DNA of 64,000 nucleotides from 4572-13 sp964594065. Its GTDB lineage: Bacteria > Planctomycetota > Phycisphaerae > Sedimentisphaerales > Anaerohalosphaeraceae. The stretch spans positions 19,711 through 83,710 of the forward strand of contig CAZQKX010000006.1 of the NCBI GenBank assembly GCA_964594065.1. The letters run 5' to 3'. The position numbers and the translations under genes were made by a program. Below the pieces are notes generated by a model that worked only from the letters and a program-made list of their open reading frames with translations, had not been told where the DNA came from and ran no database searches. Positions within the stretch are counted from its first letter, which is position 1. Each line of letters begins with the position of its first letter. This document shows positions 1 through 10,128 of this stretch, piece after piece.

Positions 1-1
1 A

Positions 2-2353
2 GGATCAGGAACGTTTGCCGCAATGAAGTGGCGAATTGGTGAAGTAACGCCTTGGTCTGGTTCAATCGTACCCACCGATCCGAATACTATTCTATTTGCA
101 CCCAAGGAGGATACATGGCATTACTTTGAGGGGACCTCAGAACCTTCACCTACAGACATGGAACTATGGCGTCAAATTGGTTTTGATGACGGTTCATGGC
201 AGCAGGGACAGACGCCTGTCGGGTACGGTGAATCGATTATCAATACGAATCTTGATATGCGGTATAACTACACAACGATCTATCTCCGCAAGGAATTTAG
301 TGTAAACCATCCCGACACATTTAGCTCCTTGAATTTACATGTCCTGTATGATGACGCTTTTAATTTGTGGATCAATGGTCATTATGTCACTTCTGCAAAC
401 ACATCCGGGGAGAATCTTGCCTATCATGAGACTGCTTCCGGCGGTCATGACGCCACAAGTGGTTATGTTACATTTACAGTAAACAATCCGGCAGATATTC
501 TTGTGTCAGGTACGAACGTTATTGCTGTTCAGGTCTTAAATATATCCTTGGGCGGAAGTTCTGATTGTGCAATTGATGTCAAGCTTGAAGGAAAGGTGGA
601 TTCAGGAGTGCCTATTTCACCGCCCGAAAGCCCCACAGAGCCTTTCAAATATGAGATTGAAACAGTGTGGGAAAGTGATGAAATCACAAATCCTGCCAAT
701 GTAGACATTACAATCCCGGCCAGTGTTGTCAAATCCGGTAGAACCTATCGTGTTCGCTGCCGCATGAAGGATGACACGGGTCGATGGTCCCACTGGTCTG
801 ATCCAAATCAGTTTATCGCGGGTGAGCCTTTATCGGCAGGCATACTGGACAATCTAAGAGCAACAGAAGTAATGTATAATCCTGCAGATGCTGATATCTT
901 AAAGGGCGAACTAGATACTGATAATGATGAGTTTGAATTTATTGAACTCAAGAACATCGGTGATGAAACCTTGGATCTGACTCATGTCTCATTTAAGGAT
1001 GGCGTTACATTTGTGTTTGCAGGCAGCAGTATTGAAAGTATTGGTTCAGGCGAATTTGTGTTGGTTGTAAAGAATCAGGCTGCTTTCGAATCGCGGTACG
1101 GCACGGCCTTCAGTAACCGGATTGCTGGTGAGTATACCACCCAAAAACTGTCAAACTCGGGTGAACTTGTGAAACTCGATGATTTCTGGAATGGTACGAT
1201 AACCGAGTTCGAATATAACGATGGTCGTGCCTGGCCATATGCTGCAGACGGAGGGGGGCATTCGCTTGTACCATTATCGGATGCGATTGCTGATCAACCG
1301 GCTGGCACTGCAAAATATGGCGGCAACTGGCGACAGAGTGCCTATATCAATGGCTCACCCGGTGCGGATGATCCGGAATTGTCGGCATCCGTATTAGTCA
1401 ACGAAGTCATGGCTCATACGGATTATCCGGTTCCCCCGTATGACTCCAGAGACTGGATTGAGCTTTACAATACAGGGATTTCAACGGTGAATCTTAACAG
1501 CAACTGGTATCTCAGTGATGATCTTGATGATCTTAAGAAATGGGCACTGCCAGTTCATACATTGCTGGCAAACGGCCGTATCAGCTATGATGAAGTTGAC
1601 GATTTTCATAATCCGATTACGACGGGCTTTGGTCTGAACAAAGCCGGCGAACAGGTCATACTTTCATATCTGCCCGGAACGGCGGATGATCGTATTGTTG
1701 ACAGTATACGATTCAAAGGCCAGGAAAACAATACATCACTTGGCAGGTATCCGGATGGTGGGGCATACTTCTTTGCAATGGATCCTTCAAGGGATTTAAC
1801 GAATACAACACCAAACCACGATATTGTTATCAGTGAGATTATGTATCATCCCGAAGAGGGAACAACAAACGATGAATATATCGTGTTGTATAATCCAACT
1901 GGCCAGATAATAAATCTGTTCAACGCATCAGGTTCATGGCGGTTTGATAACGCGGTCAACTATACACTGCCAGCTTCGATATCAATTGCAAATAGTTCTC
2001 GCTTGATTATTGTCGGTTTCGATCCGGCCATAGAAACCCAACGATTGGATGCATTTGAAACAGCTTACAACACAGGCCAATTGACTGCCGGCATTGACAT
2101 CGTCGGTCCGTGGACGGGTGACTTATCTAACGGCACCGAACGGCTGGCCCTGGAAAGGCCGCAGGCACCGGATACAGTAGGTGATCCAGTCTCATGGGTA
2201 ATAGTCGATGAGGTTGTTTACAGTGATTATGATCCTTGGCCAAGCAGTGCTGATGGTGCTGGTGATGCTTTAGAAAGGATTTCGAATTCTTCAACAGCTT
2301 CGGGACTTGATCCATCCAATTGGAAGGCGAAAGATCCGGCATCATTACCATAA
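2..2353 (+). CDS. CotH-type/lamin-tail-domain secreted protein, 5'-truncated by window edge
   Basis: The frame is open to the first base of the window, so the ATG at 23 is probably internal and this is the C-terminal part of a larger protein. In order it shows a jelly-roll, galactose-binding-like domain (about 150-600: FDDGSW, GYGE, YLRKEF, WINGHYV), a fibronectin-III-like stretch (about 640-830: TYRVRCRMKDDTGRWSHWSD), and three lamin-tail (LTD) domains starting near 860, 1385 and 1825, each with the E-(V/I)-M-(Y/A)...EFIEL or DWIELYN signature. The last residues follow the same pattern as the next gene (DPWPSSADGAGDALERI). The paralogous downstream protein has a CotH kinase domain before the same modules, so the missing N-terminus probably holds one too; that is inference. 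No dockerin, PEP-CTERM or LPXTG signal is visible at the C-terminus. Confidence 0.8.
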   Translation, partial: GSGTFAAMKWRIGEVTPWSGSIVPTDPNTILFAPKEDTWHYFEGTSEPSPTDMELWRQIGFDDGSWQQGQTPVGYGESIINTNLDMRYNYTTIYLRKEFSVNHPDTFSSLNLHVLYDDAFNLWINGHYVTSANTSGENLAYHETASGGHDATSGYVTFTVNNPADILVSGTNVIAVQVLNISLGGSSDCAIDVKLEGKVDSGVPISPPESPTEPFKYEIETVWESDEITNPANVDITIPASVVKSGRTYRVRCRMKDDTGRWSHWSDPNQFIAGEPLSAGILDNLRATEVMYNPADADILKGELDTDNDEFEFIELKNIGDETLDLTHVSFKDGVTFVFAGSSIESIGSGEFVLVVKNQAAFESRYGTAFSNRIAGEYTTQKLSNSGELVKLDDFWNGTITEFEYNDGRAWPYAADGGGHSLVPLSDAIADQPAGTAKYGGNWRQSAYINGSPGADDPELSASVLVNEVMAHTDYPVPPYDSRDWIELYNTGISTVNLNSNWYLSDDLDDLKKWALPVHTLLANGRISYDEVDDFHNPITTGFGLNKAGEQVILSYLPGTADDRIVDSIRFKGQENNTSLGRYPDGGAYFFAMDPSRDLTNTTPNHDIVISEIMYHPEEGTTNDEYIVLYNPTGQIINLFNASGSWRFDNAVNYTLPASISIANSSRLIIVGFDPAIETQRLDAFETAYNTGQLTAGIDIVGPWTGDLSNGTERLALERPQAPDTVGDPVSWVIVDEVVYSDYDPWPSSADGAGDALERISNSSTASGLDPSNWKAKDPASLP

Positions 2354-2400
2354 TGTGGATATAACGTTAAACAATAATTTATTTATGAACGAGAGGATCA

Positions 2401-5400
2401 ATGAAAATTAGAAGTATGATTCTCAAAACCGTAACTTTTCTTGCTGCGGTCTTTTTCGCGTTGCGAACGATGAAACCGTTGATATATGTATCAATAATCG
2501 TCGGGCTTTTAGCGGGACTTGTCCAGGCATCGGTTATCTTTTCGGTGGACTATGAGTCGCTCAGTACGGGCAATCTGAGCGGCCAGGATGGTTGGCATAC
2601 GATCTATAATTATAGCTCCACGGTTACCAATGTTAATCCGACTGCCGGTGCTCAGAGTCTTATTAACATTTCCGGCGGGAATAGCGGCGTCGCAAAAGCA
2701 ATGGGATACACCGTTGATCCTCAAACGATGACCGGCCCGATATATCTGAGCGCACTGTTGAAATGGAACGGTGTCGATAGTGGTGCCACTTTGACTCTGG
2801 GTATGAGTGAAGGCGGTAACAGCAATAAATTTGAAGTGCGTTTTGCCTGTGCCAGTACTATTTATGCCTATATTCGCGGCCCTGGATACACTGCCAGCAT
2901 CAATCACGGCGGCATTACGACTGACACATTATACATGGTTGTTGCAAAGATTGAAGAAAATACCGGCGATCCAACAAAGTTAGATTTCAAGGGAAAGTTT
3001 TTTGATGTTTCCGGCGGCACACTGGGTGCAGAAGATTTTACGGGTTCTTGGGCCCTTACTTTTAATCGTACAGAGCTTAATAACAGTGGATATCTCTATC
3101 AGCCGGATGAATTTTTTGTCGGTATCAATACTGCAGGCCTGACCGCTGACAACGCTGCCGTTTCGACCACATGGGCCGATATTCAGCTTTTTCTTGAAAA
3201 CAGTCAATTTGTCGGCGCTCATACCCCTGATCCCGAAGACGAAGATGCTAATGTGGAGATCGATGCTGTCCTGAGTTGGTCGGCAGCCCATAACAATCCG
3301 GCCCCAACCGGATATGATGTCTATTTGGGAACGAACTCTGATTTTTCCGGCCAGTCGCCGGTATCCACGAATCAGCCGGGGCTTATATTCGATCCATTCG
3401 GGCCTGCAGATCTGGACATAGAAACAACGTATTACTGGCGGATCGATGCCTATAGGCCCGACCAAACGAAAAAGACCGGTGACGTGTGGTCTTTTTCCAC
3501 CATTGATAATCCCTGCAATAATATCCCTCCGGTCATTGATGGACCGCATACAGTGGATTCTGCCGCACGCAAACCTACACTGATCAGCGTAACAGTGCAG
3601 GACGACGGCAAGCCCTATACCGGTGGATGTGACATTGATTATCCAGATGTCGGAACATCCTATTCCCCTGTGTATCAGTGGACCCAGCAAAGCGGTCCCG
3701 CGACGGCTGTATTTAGTCCGCCCTCGGCAAACGTAAAAAATATTTCTGTCATGTTTCCCGTCAAAGGAACATACGAGTTATTATTTGAAGCATCCGACGG
3801 CCCGGTCAGTCCCGGTCCGCTTGAAGGTAAGACGAGCCAATGGTCTGTTACTATCGAAGTGATCGAGTCTCTTGATGGCGATGTCGACATCAACTGGAGT
3901 ATCGGCCTCAATGACTTGATGCTATTGGCACAACAATGGCTTGATGCTCCGGCCTGCATAAGCGGTGATGACTACTGTGCTGATTTTGACAATAGCGGCG
4001 ATATTGATGCGGCCGACTTTACAATGCTATCGGCGAACTGGAACAGGATATTCTCTCCGATTGTGCTGTCGGAATTTATGTCATCCAACGACACGGGTAT
4101 TAAAGACAATTATGGCAGCAGGCCCGACTGGATCGAGATCGCCAATGTTAGTTCACAAGCCGTTAATATGGAGGGGTATCGCCTGACAGATGAACCGGGC
4201 ACCCTGAATAAATGGGTTTTCCCGTCCGTGGTTCTTGACGCAGGAGATTATCTGATTGTCTATGCGTCCGGCAGAAACGAGACAGACCCGGAAAGTCCGC
4301 TTCATACGAATTTCAAGCTGGATTCCGAGGGCGAATATCTGGCTTTAGCAGCTCCGGATGGTACCATTGTGACTGAATTAAGCCCTGCTTATCCAATTCA
4401 GGTCACCGATATTTCGTATGGCTTAACGGATGGGGCATTTACGTCAACTGATGTGCTTGTAGGCCCCAGCGCGCAAGCAGACATCCTTGTTCCAACCGAC
4501 GACTCTTTAGATGATGGTTCTTGGACACAATCGGCCTTTGACAGTACCGGATGGATACACGGTGGTTTAGGGGCAGGGTACGATACAGGAACTAATTATG
4601 ATTCTCTCATTTCCACAAACCTTCAAAGCCAGATGTACAATGGAGGCTTTTCAGCTTACATTCGAATTCCGTTTGAAATAGCCGACCCTACGGATATCAA
4701 CGAATTAATTTTACGAATGAAATATGATGATGCATTTGCTGCATATATCAATGGCGTTCCTGTAGCTCGCAGTGAAAGTGTGAATTCATCGGATGATTTC
4801 CTGGCATGGGATCATGACTGTGGAGATCACCCGGATTCTCAGGCAATCGTCTTCGAAGATCACCAGATCGATCTGTCTTCCGGTTTGCTTCATGTTGGAA
4901 CCAACATGCTGGCTGTCCATGGTTTGAATGATGGACCGAGCAGTGATGCATTATTTCTGCCGGAACTGCATGCGACGACTATTTCCGGCACCGGCACCTC
5001 TTCCGAACAGTGGGGATACTTTATCGATGGGACACCTGATGAGATCAATACGGGCGCTCTCGAAACACTGGGTGCGGTTATTCGCCAGGCCACTGAATCG
5101 CTTCCTTGTCCAGCAGACAATGAAGACATCATTATCACCGCAACAGTTGAAGAGACATTGGCTCCTGTTGATAATGTAAAAGTGTACTACTGTGTGATGT
5201 ACGGCAGTGAATCAGAACTGATAATGCTTGATGACGGCAGCGGCAATGATGTTGTTGCCGGTGACGGCATTTATACAGCAACCATACCAAGTTCGGCGGG
5301 CACGCCGGGCCAGATGGTTCGCTGGCGATTTGTCACAGAAGATGATAACGTCACACAATTTAAGCTGCCGACTTACCTGAATCCTGACAGGGCCCCTCAG

Positions 5401-8400
5401 TATTTCGGAACAGTTATCGCCGATCCCGACCTGGATAATATCCAGCCGGTTTTTCAATGGTTTACGGAGAATTACTCGGCAGCGACCACGTCTGGTTATC
5501 GTGGTTCAGGTTTTTATAAGGATCATTTCTATGATAATGTTCGTGTGAAAAACCGTGGTCAGACGACAAGAGTAAGCAGGGCTGGCAAAAGGTCCTTAAA
5601 CTTCGATTTTAATCCGGGCAATGGTTTCTATTACAATGAAGAAATCCCCGGTGCTGGTGAGATCAATTTAAACAATAACATGAATGATAAATCGTTCATG
5701 GTTTGGGCTTTGGCGTCACGTGCTTTCAAGCTGGCGGGTCATGGTTATCCACATTCGGAGCCGATTGCTACCTGGTGTAATGGAAATTTTGAGGCAATCC
5801 GCATCTTTATCGAACAGCCCGAAGATGAATATCTCGAGCGACATGAGCTTGATCCAATGGGAGCTCTATACAAAGCGCTGCAGTCACCTCAGAATCCAAT
5901 GATCGATGGAGCATACACATCCGGATACAGCAAGCATACGCGAGAATGGGAAAGCTTTTCTGATATAGTTGAATTTGTAAATGGAATTAAACCATATCAT
6001 GTGTATGATATCACAACTCCGGCAAACAGTGTTATAAAACCGATCGCTGAACGACGACAATATGTCTACGACCACGGTGATATTGCTGCGCTCATAAACT
6101 ATACCGCAAGTATCATAATCATTTACGGTAACGACCATGTGCATAAAAACTATTGGTTCTACTGCGATACCGAAGGAACGGGCCAATGGCAGTTTTTGCC
6201 TTGGGACATGGATATGAGCAATGGTGTAATTGTCAATGAGCGTTTCCCGGATAACCACCCATTGTTAGGCTGTGAGGCGTATCCCAGATTTGATAATCCT
6301 GTTATCTGGAACGGATTGATCGACTTGATCATGATGACCCCTGAGTTACGTCAAATGCATCTTCGCAGACTCCGGACATTAATGGATGAAATTCTGCAGG
6401 AGCCATATCCAGCATATGATGAGTATAAAGCATTTATGGATGATTATAAGCTTTGGATGCTCAGAGATGTTGGTTCACAAGATCTTCAGGATCTGGAACG
6501 CAGCAAATGGCCCGCCGACTACACGTATTCGCACGAATCTGTCCCTGCAGATATTGATCTTCCTACTTTAGCTATTGACCATAAAAAGGCCAATTATCTA
6601 AATCAAAGAAGAGAGCATTTGTTCAATTTTCATGAGCTTGGCAGCTACAGTGACTCACGCGAACGATTGACCGATTACTTTGGCATTCCCAATGCTCAGT
6701 CGGCTGGATTAACGATTGATTTTGGAACCATCGAGGTCAGTCCTGCAAACGGTAATCAGGACCAGGAATACATCCAGCTGATCAACAATAATTCTGTGGC
6801 TGTTGATATATCCAACTGGACCCTTATTGGTGGCATCGACCATACGTTCACACCCGGTACTGTCATCCCCACCGGATACAGCCTGTATGTCTCTCCGAAT
6901 GTAAAAGCGTTTCTGGCAAGAGCAACCTCACCCAGGGGCGGCCAGAATCTGTTTGCGCAGGGTAACTATAAAGGCCATCTTTCCAGCTGGGGTGAAACCA
7001 TCGAACTGCGTGATGATGGCGGGGGATTGAATAATACGATATCAACCCCCAGCAGTCCCAGTGATACACAGCAGTATCTGCGGATTACGGAGATCATGTA
7101 TCATCCGGCAACGGGGGGAAGTTATAATGAAGAAGAATATGAGTTTATTGAGTTGAAAAATACCGATTCATTGCCATTATTGCTTGACGGCGTTAAGCTG
7201 ACCAATGGCGTTGAATACGAGTTTCCCACAGGCACCACGCTTAGTGGCGGACAGTACACACTATTGGTTAAAAACCAGTCTGCGTTTGAATCCCGTTATG
7301 GCACCGGTCACCCGATTGCCGGGCAATACACCGGCAGTTTAAGCAACAGCGGCGAACAAATCGCACTGGACGACCCGATCAAGGGATCGATCCTCAAATT
7401 CAGCTACAACGATACGTGGTATCCGGTCACCGACGGTCAGGGCTTCTCACTGACCATCATCAATGAAAATGACCCCGTCCTGGACAATTGGGATATCGGC
7501 AGCGCCTGGCGGCCCAGCGGACAGGTTGGCGGCTCTCCCGCCGCGGTCGATATTGCTGTTGTTCCGGCTCCCGGCGCAATCGTGATCAATGAACTGCTGG
7601 CCCACAGCGATTTCGCTCCGAACGACTGGATCGAACTGCATAACACAACAGAAGCCCAGATCAATGTTGGCGGGTGGTACCTCAGCGACAATGACGCCAA
7701 CCTCTTGATGTATGAGATTCCGTTGGGGACGATCATTAATCCTAATGGCTATGTTGTATTTACACAGGACGACCACTTCGGTGGTCAAATGGCTTATAGT
7801 GAAAACGGCGAAACAGCTTACTTATCTTCGGCACAGGACGGCATTCTGACTGGTTACAGTGAAACACAGTCATTTGGTGCATCCGAAGGGGGCGTTGCGT
7901 TTGGACGCTATATCAAGAGCAGCGGCGATGTGGACTTCGTAGCAATGGCAGGGAATACACCTGGTGACATTTTCCAGGGCGACGTCAACGGCGGCCCCAA
8001 AGTTCCGGCTGTTGTGATTACGGAGATCATGTACAATCCGGTCGATCCCAACGATGGACGCGACAATGACCTGTTCGAATACATCGAGTTGTACAACCGA
8101 ACTGGAAGCCCTGTATCGCTTGAAACATATGATAATGTTTTGTCTGACTACGTGCCATGGGCGTTTACGAAGGGAATTGACTATACATTCCCATCAGGTG
8201 TAACCATTCCCGGAGGCAGTCGTATTTTAGTTGTCAAGGATATCACTGCGTTTCAAGAGCGGTATCCATTGGTCCCATCGGGTATTATCTACGGTCCTTA
8301 TGAAGGTCAATTGAGCAATGGCGGCGAAAAGCTGGAACTGTCGATGCCCGGCGATGAGGTTTTGGGCCAGCGTCAATACATCCGTCTCGAACAGGTTAAC

Positions 8401-8547
8401 TACAGTGACGGCAGTCATCCGATCGACACGGACCCATGGCCGACATCTCCGGATGGGACCGGTAATTCACTAAAACGGATCGAAAACGATCAATACAGTA
8501 ATGATGTGAATAATTGGCAGGGTTCTGCGGCGAGTCCAAACTCTTGA
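2401..8547 (+). CDS. Giant secreted CotH kinase / lamin-tail / dockerin multidomain protein
   Basis: 2048 residues. AGAGGA lies just before the ATG at 2401; an internal ATG at 2470 (MKPLIYVSIIVGLLAGLVQA) would give a cleaner signal peptide and may be the true start. Modules in order: a LamG/concanavalin-like domain (about 45-270), an Fn3-like segment (280-370), a PKD-like segment (375-485), a dockerin-like pair of Ca-binding loops (490-548: DGDVDINWS, DFDNSGDIDAADF), LTD1 (550-690), a galactose-binding-like domain (693-853), an Ig-like segment (898-985), a CotH kinase-like domain (1013-1416, with the PWDMDMSNG motif in place of the usual PWDxD catalytic loop), then four further LTD domains to the end. 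CotH is a secreted protein-kinase fold known from spore coats and cellulosomes; LTD probably mediates surface or matrix binding. It lies 47 bases after its paralogue and is probably co-transcribed. The substrate is unknown. Confidence 0.85.
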   Translation: MKIRSMILKTVTFLAAVFFALRTMKPLIYVSIIVGLLAGLVQASVIFSVDYESLSTGNLSGQDGWHTIYNYSSTVTNVNPTAGAQSLINISGGNSGVAKAMGYTVDPQTMTGPIYLSALLKWNGVDSGATLTLGMSEGGNSNKFEVRFACASTIYAYIRGPGYTASINHGGITTDTLYMVVAKIEENTGDPTKLDFKGKFFDVSGGTLGAEDFTGSWALTFNRTELNNSGYLYQPDEFFVGINTAGLTADNAAVSTTWADIQLFLENSQFVGAHTPDPEDEDANVEIDAVLSWSAAHNNPAPTGYDVYLGTNSDFSGQSPVSTNQPGLIFDPFGPADLDIETTYYWRIDAYRPDQTKKTGDVWSFSTIDNPCNNIPPVIDGPHTVDSAARKPTLISVTVQDDGKPYTGGCDIDYPDVGTSYSPVYQWTQQSGPATAVFSPPSANVKNISVMFPVKGTYELLFEASDGPVSPGPLEGKTSQWSVTIEVIESLDGDVDINWSIGLNDLMLLAQQWLDAPACISGDDYCADFDNSGDIDAADFTMLSANWNRIFSPIVLSEFMSSNDTGIKDNYGSRPDWIEIANVSSQAVNMEGYRLTDEPGTLNKWVFPSVVLDAGDYLIVYASGRNETDPESPLHTNFKLDSEGEYLALAAPDGTIVTELSPAYPIQVTDISYGLTDGAFTSTDVLVGPSAQADILVPTDDSLDDGSWTQSAFDSTGWIHGGLGAGYDTGTNYDSLISTNLQSQMYNGGFSAYIRIPFEIADPTDINELILRMKYDDAFAAYINGVPVARSESVNSSDDFLAWDHDCGDHPDSQAIVFEDHQIDLSSGLLHVGTNMLAVHGLNDGPSSDALFLPELHATTISGTGTSSEQWGYFIDGTPDEINTGALETLGAVIRQATESLPCPADNEDIIITATVEETLAPVDNVKVYYCVMYGSESELIMLDDGSGNDVVAGDGIYTATIPSSAGTPGQMVRWRFVTEDDNVTQFKLPTYLNPDRAPQYFGTVIADPDLDNIQPVFQWFTENYSAATTSGYRGSGFYKDHFYDNVRVKNRGQTTRVSRAGKRSLNFDFNPGNGFYYNEEIPGAGEINLNNNMNDKSFMVWALASRAFKLAGHGYPHSEPIATWCNGNFEAIRIFIEQPEDEYLERHELDPMGALYKALQSPQNPMIDGAYTSGYSKHTREWESFSDIVEFVNGIKPYHVYDITTPANSVIKPIAERRQYVYDHGDIAALINYTASIIIIYGNDHVHKNYWFYCDTEGTGQWQFLPWDMDMSNGVIVNERFPDNHPLLGCEAYPRFDNPVIWNGLIDLIMMTPELRQMHLRRLRTLMDEILQEPYPAYDEYKAFMDDYKLWMLRDVGSQDLQDLERSKWPADYTYSHESVPADIDLPTLAIDHKKANYLNQRREHLFNFHELGSYSDSRERLTDYFGIPNAQSAGLTIDFGTIEVSPANGNQDQEYIQLINNNSVAVDISNWTLIGGIDHTFTPGTVIPTGYSLYVSPNVKAFLARATSPRGGQNLFAQGNYKGHLSSWGETIELRDDGGGLNNTISTPSSPSDTQQYLRITEIMYHPATGGSYNEEEYEFIELKNTDSLPLLLDGVKLTNGVEYEFPTGTTLSGGQYTLLVKNQSAFESRYGTGHPIAGQYTGSLSNSGEQIALDDPIKGSILKFSYNDTWYPVTDGQGFSLTIINENDPVLDNWDIGSAWRPSGQVGGSPAAVDIAVVPAPGAIVINELLAHSDFAPNDWIELHNTTEAQINVGGWYLSDNDANLLMYEIPLGTIINPNGYVVFTQDDHFGGQMAYSENGETAYLSSAQDGILTGYSETQSFGASEGGVAFGRYIKSSGDVDFVAMAGNTPGDIFQGDVNGGPKVPAVVITEIMYNPVDPNDGRDNDLFEYIELYNRTGSPVSLETYDNVLSDYVPWAFTKGIDYTFPSGVTIPGGSRILVVKDITAFQERYPLVPSGIIYGPYEGQLSNGGEKLELSMPGDEVLGQRQYIRLEQVNYSDGSHPIDTDPWPTSPDGTGNSLKRIENDQYSNDVNNWQGSAASPNS

Positions 8548-8570
8548 GAAAGCAAGTAGTAGACGCCTAT

Positions 8571-10004
8571 TTACACACGGCCTTCTTGTCTGATGATTGA
8601 ATCAACACGGATTTCAACGATCCCGGTCGTTTTGGGGGTCACTTTGGCCAGCTCGGACATGCGGACCGGGGCCAGCCAGAGGATCTTCTGGACATCCTTA
8701 ACAATAAATGCCTGATTTTTCATCTGGGGGCCCAGTCCTGCGTCGATCAGGAACCGGCCGACTTTTTTTTCACCTTTGCCTCCGATGGGCCGAAAACGGT
8801 CGCCGTCCTGACGATATCGGATCTGAATGGGACCAACAACTTTTTCGGCATCCAGCCATTCGACAAAGGCATTCTTCGTTTTTTTAAATGAATCAAAGTC
8901 AACATCGTCAGCATTCAGCAGTTGGCAGGAAATTTCCCATGGGCCGAATTGAACGGTTTTGCCGATCTCGGCAGTAATCAATTCTTTGGGCAATGCCGTT
9001 TTTTGTTTTTTAACCTGCACGGACACACTGCCCTTCTCAACAACGAGCTCAACATCGCCGGGGAAGTCGGCCTTGGCTTTTGGCGAATCAATCAACTGCC
9101 TGAACAGGTCAAAATGTTCCTTTTTATAATTTCGCAAACCTACATCAATCCTGACCAGTGCTCCGCACATGACTTCATAAAATACCCACGGCGGGCATGG
9201 GCTCAGAAGCCCCTTATCCAGAACAAACTGTTGTCCCGAGTGATTAAGTCGCCCTTTCACTAAAATCGAGGCCGCATGTTTTTCGGTTCGCAATAGAAAC
9301 CGACGGCTTTTATATGACAACACTGATAATCGCTCAACGATCGTCTCGCTGTCTGACTGCAACACCGGCAACAAACGATGGCGAATTCGATTCCGCGTAA
9401 AATCGATGTTTTGATTGGAAGCATCCTGGCGCCAGGAGAGGTTGTTTTCAGTACAGTATTGAATGATTTCCGTTCGGCGCATCGCCAGCATCGGCCGGAC
9501 AAATTCAGCTTCATAGACTTCGGAAATCGGCCATATCCCGCACAAGCCCCGAAAACCCGTCCCCCGCATGAGCCGATGAATCATTGTTTCAGCCTGATCA
9601 TCGGTGTGATGCGCCGTGGCGGTCATATCGCAATCGTTTTCCTGTGCCATCGCCGCCAATGCTTTTAAACGCAGTGTTCGTCCGGCGGTTTCGATAGACA
9701 GCTTGTTGGCTTCGGCATACTGACGCACCGGAACGGACGTTGTCACCACTTCAATCTCCAATTGCCGTCCTAATTGACTGACAAAAGCTTGATCGCCATC
9801 AGAATCAGCTCCTCGCAAGTGGTGATTGACATGTCCCATGATGAAGTCACATGAAAGCAGGCCCTCACTTTTCAGGTTGACCAGCGCATGGACCATCGCC
9901 ACCGAATCGGCTCCTCCGGAAACAGCTAACAAAATATTGTCACAATCGGCAAAAAGAGCCTGCGACTCGATCCAATCAAATACTTTTTCTTCAAAGCGAC
10001 CCAT
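8571..10004 (-). CDS. tilS: tRNA(Ile)-lysidine synthetase TilS
   Basis: TilS ligates lysine to C34 of the CAU-anticodon tRNA(Ile), making lysidine, in the cytoplasm. The P-loop SGGADS of N-type ATP pyrophosphatases is at residues 29-34. The following sequence matches the family (GHVNHHLRG, ATAHHTDDQAETMIHRLMRGTGFRGLCG), then the TilS substrate-binding region and a C-terminal domain (FRPIGGKGEKKVGRFLIDAG). I chose the ATG at 10004 (MGRFEEKV), giving 477 residues. The frame continues upstream only through the run of Ns at 10056-10065, so a longer reading is an artefact. The gene converges on the CotH/LTD gene, with 23 bases between stops. Its promoter would lie in or beside the assembly gap. 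Confidence 0.95.
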   Translation of the reverse strand: MGRFEEKVFDWIESQALFADCDNILLAVSGGADSVAMVHALVNLKSEGLLSCDFIMGHVNHHLRGADSDGDQAFVSQLGRQLEIEVVTTSVPVRQYAEANKLSIETAGRTLRLKALAAMAQENDCDMTATAHHTDDQAETMIHRLMRGTGFRGLCGIWPISEVYEAEFVRPMLAMRRTEIIQYCTENNLSWRQDASNQNIDFTRNRIRHRLLPVLQSDSETIVERLSVLSYKSRRFLLRTEKHAASILVKGRLNHSGQQFVLDKGLLSPCPPWVFYEVMCGALVRIDVGLRNYKKEHFDLFRQLIDSPKAKADFPGDVELVVEKGSVSVQVKKQKTALPKELITAEIGKTVQFGPWEISCQLLNADDVDFDSFKKTKNAFVEWLDAEKVVGPIQIRYRQDGDRFRPIGGKGEKKVGRFLIDAGLGPQMKNQAFIVKDVQKILWLAPVRMSELAKVTPKTTGIVEIRVDSIIRQEGRV

Positions 10005-10055
10005 AAAAAGTATCCACTGAGGGGGGTGTCCCCATTTTTTGATATTTACATTTTT

Positions 10056-10065
10056 NNNNNNNNNN
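10056..10065. other. Assembly gap (10 N)
   Basis: Ten Ns lie between tilS and the terminator of the upstream lipoprotein gene. The left side carries GGGGTGTCCCC followed by T6, a short hairpin of the kind often found in repeated elements, so a collapsed repeat could be the cause of the gap; that is inference. Any tilS promoter or extra sequence here is not visible. Confidence 0.95.
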
Positions 10066-10066
10066 C

Positions 10067-10099
10067 AAAAAAAGGCCTGCTTCCGTAAAGAAACAGGCC
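10067..10099 (-). terminator. Intrinsic terminator of the BamD-like lipoprotein gene
   Basis: On the minus strand GGCCTG, a 14-base loop and CAGGCC are followed by T7, about 30 bases after the stop of the gene at 10129-10959. Confidence 0.8.
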
Positions 10100-10128
10100 C
10101 CGTCAAATCCGTTCGACATGTCGTAATA

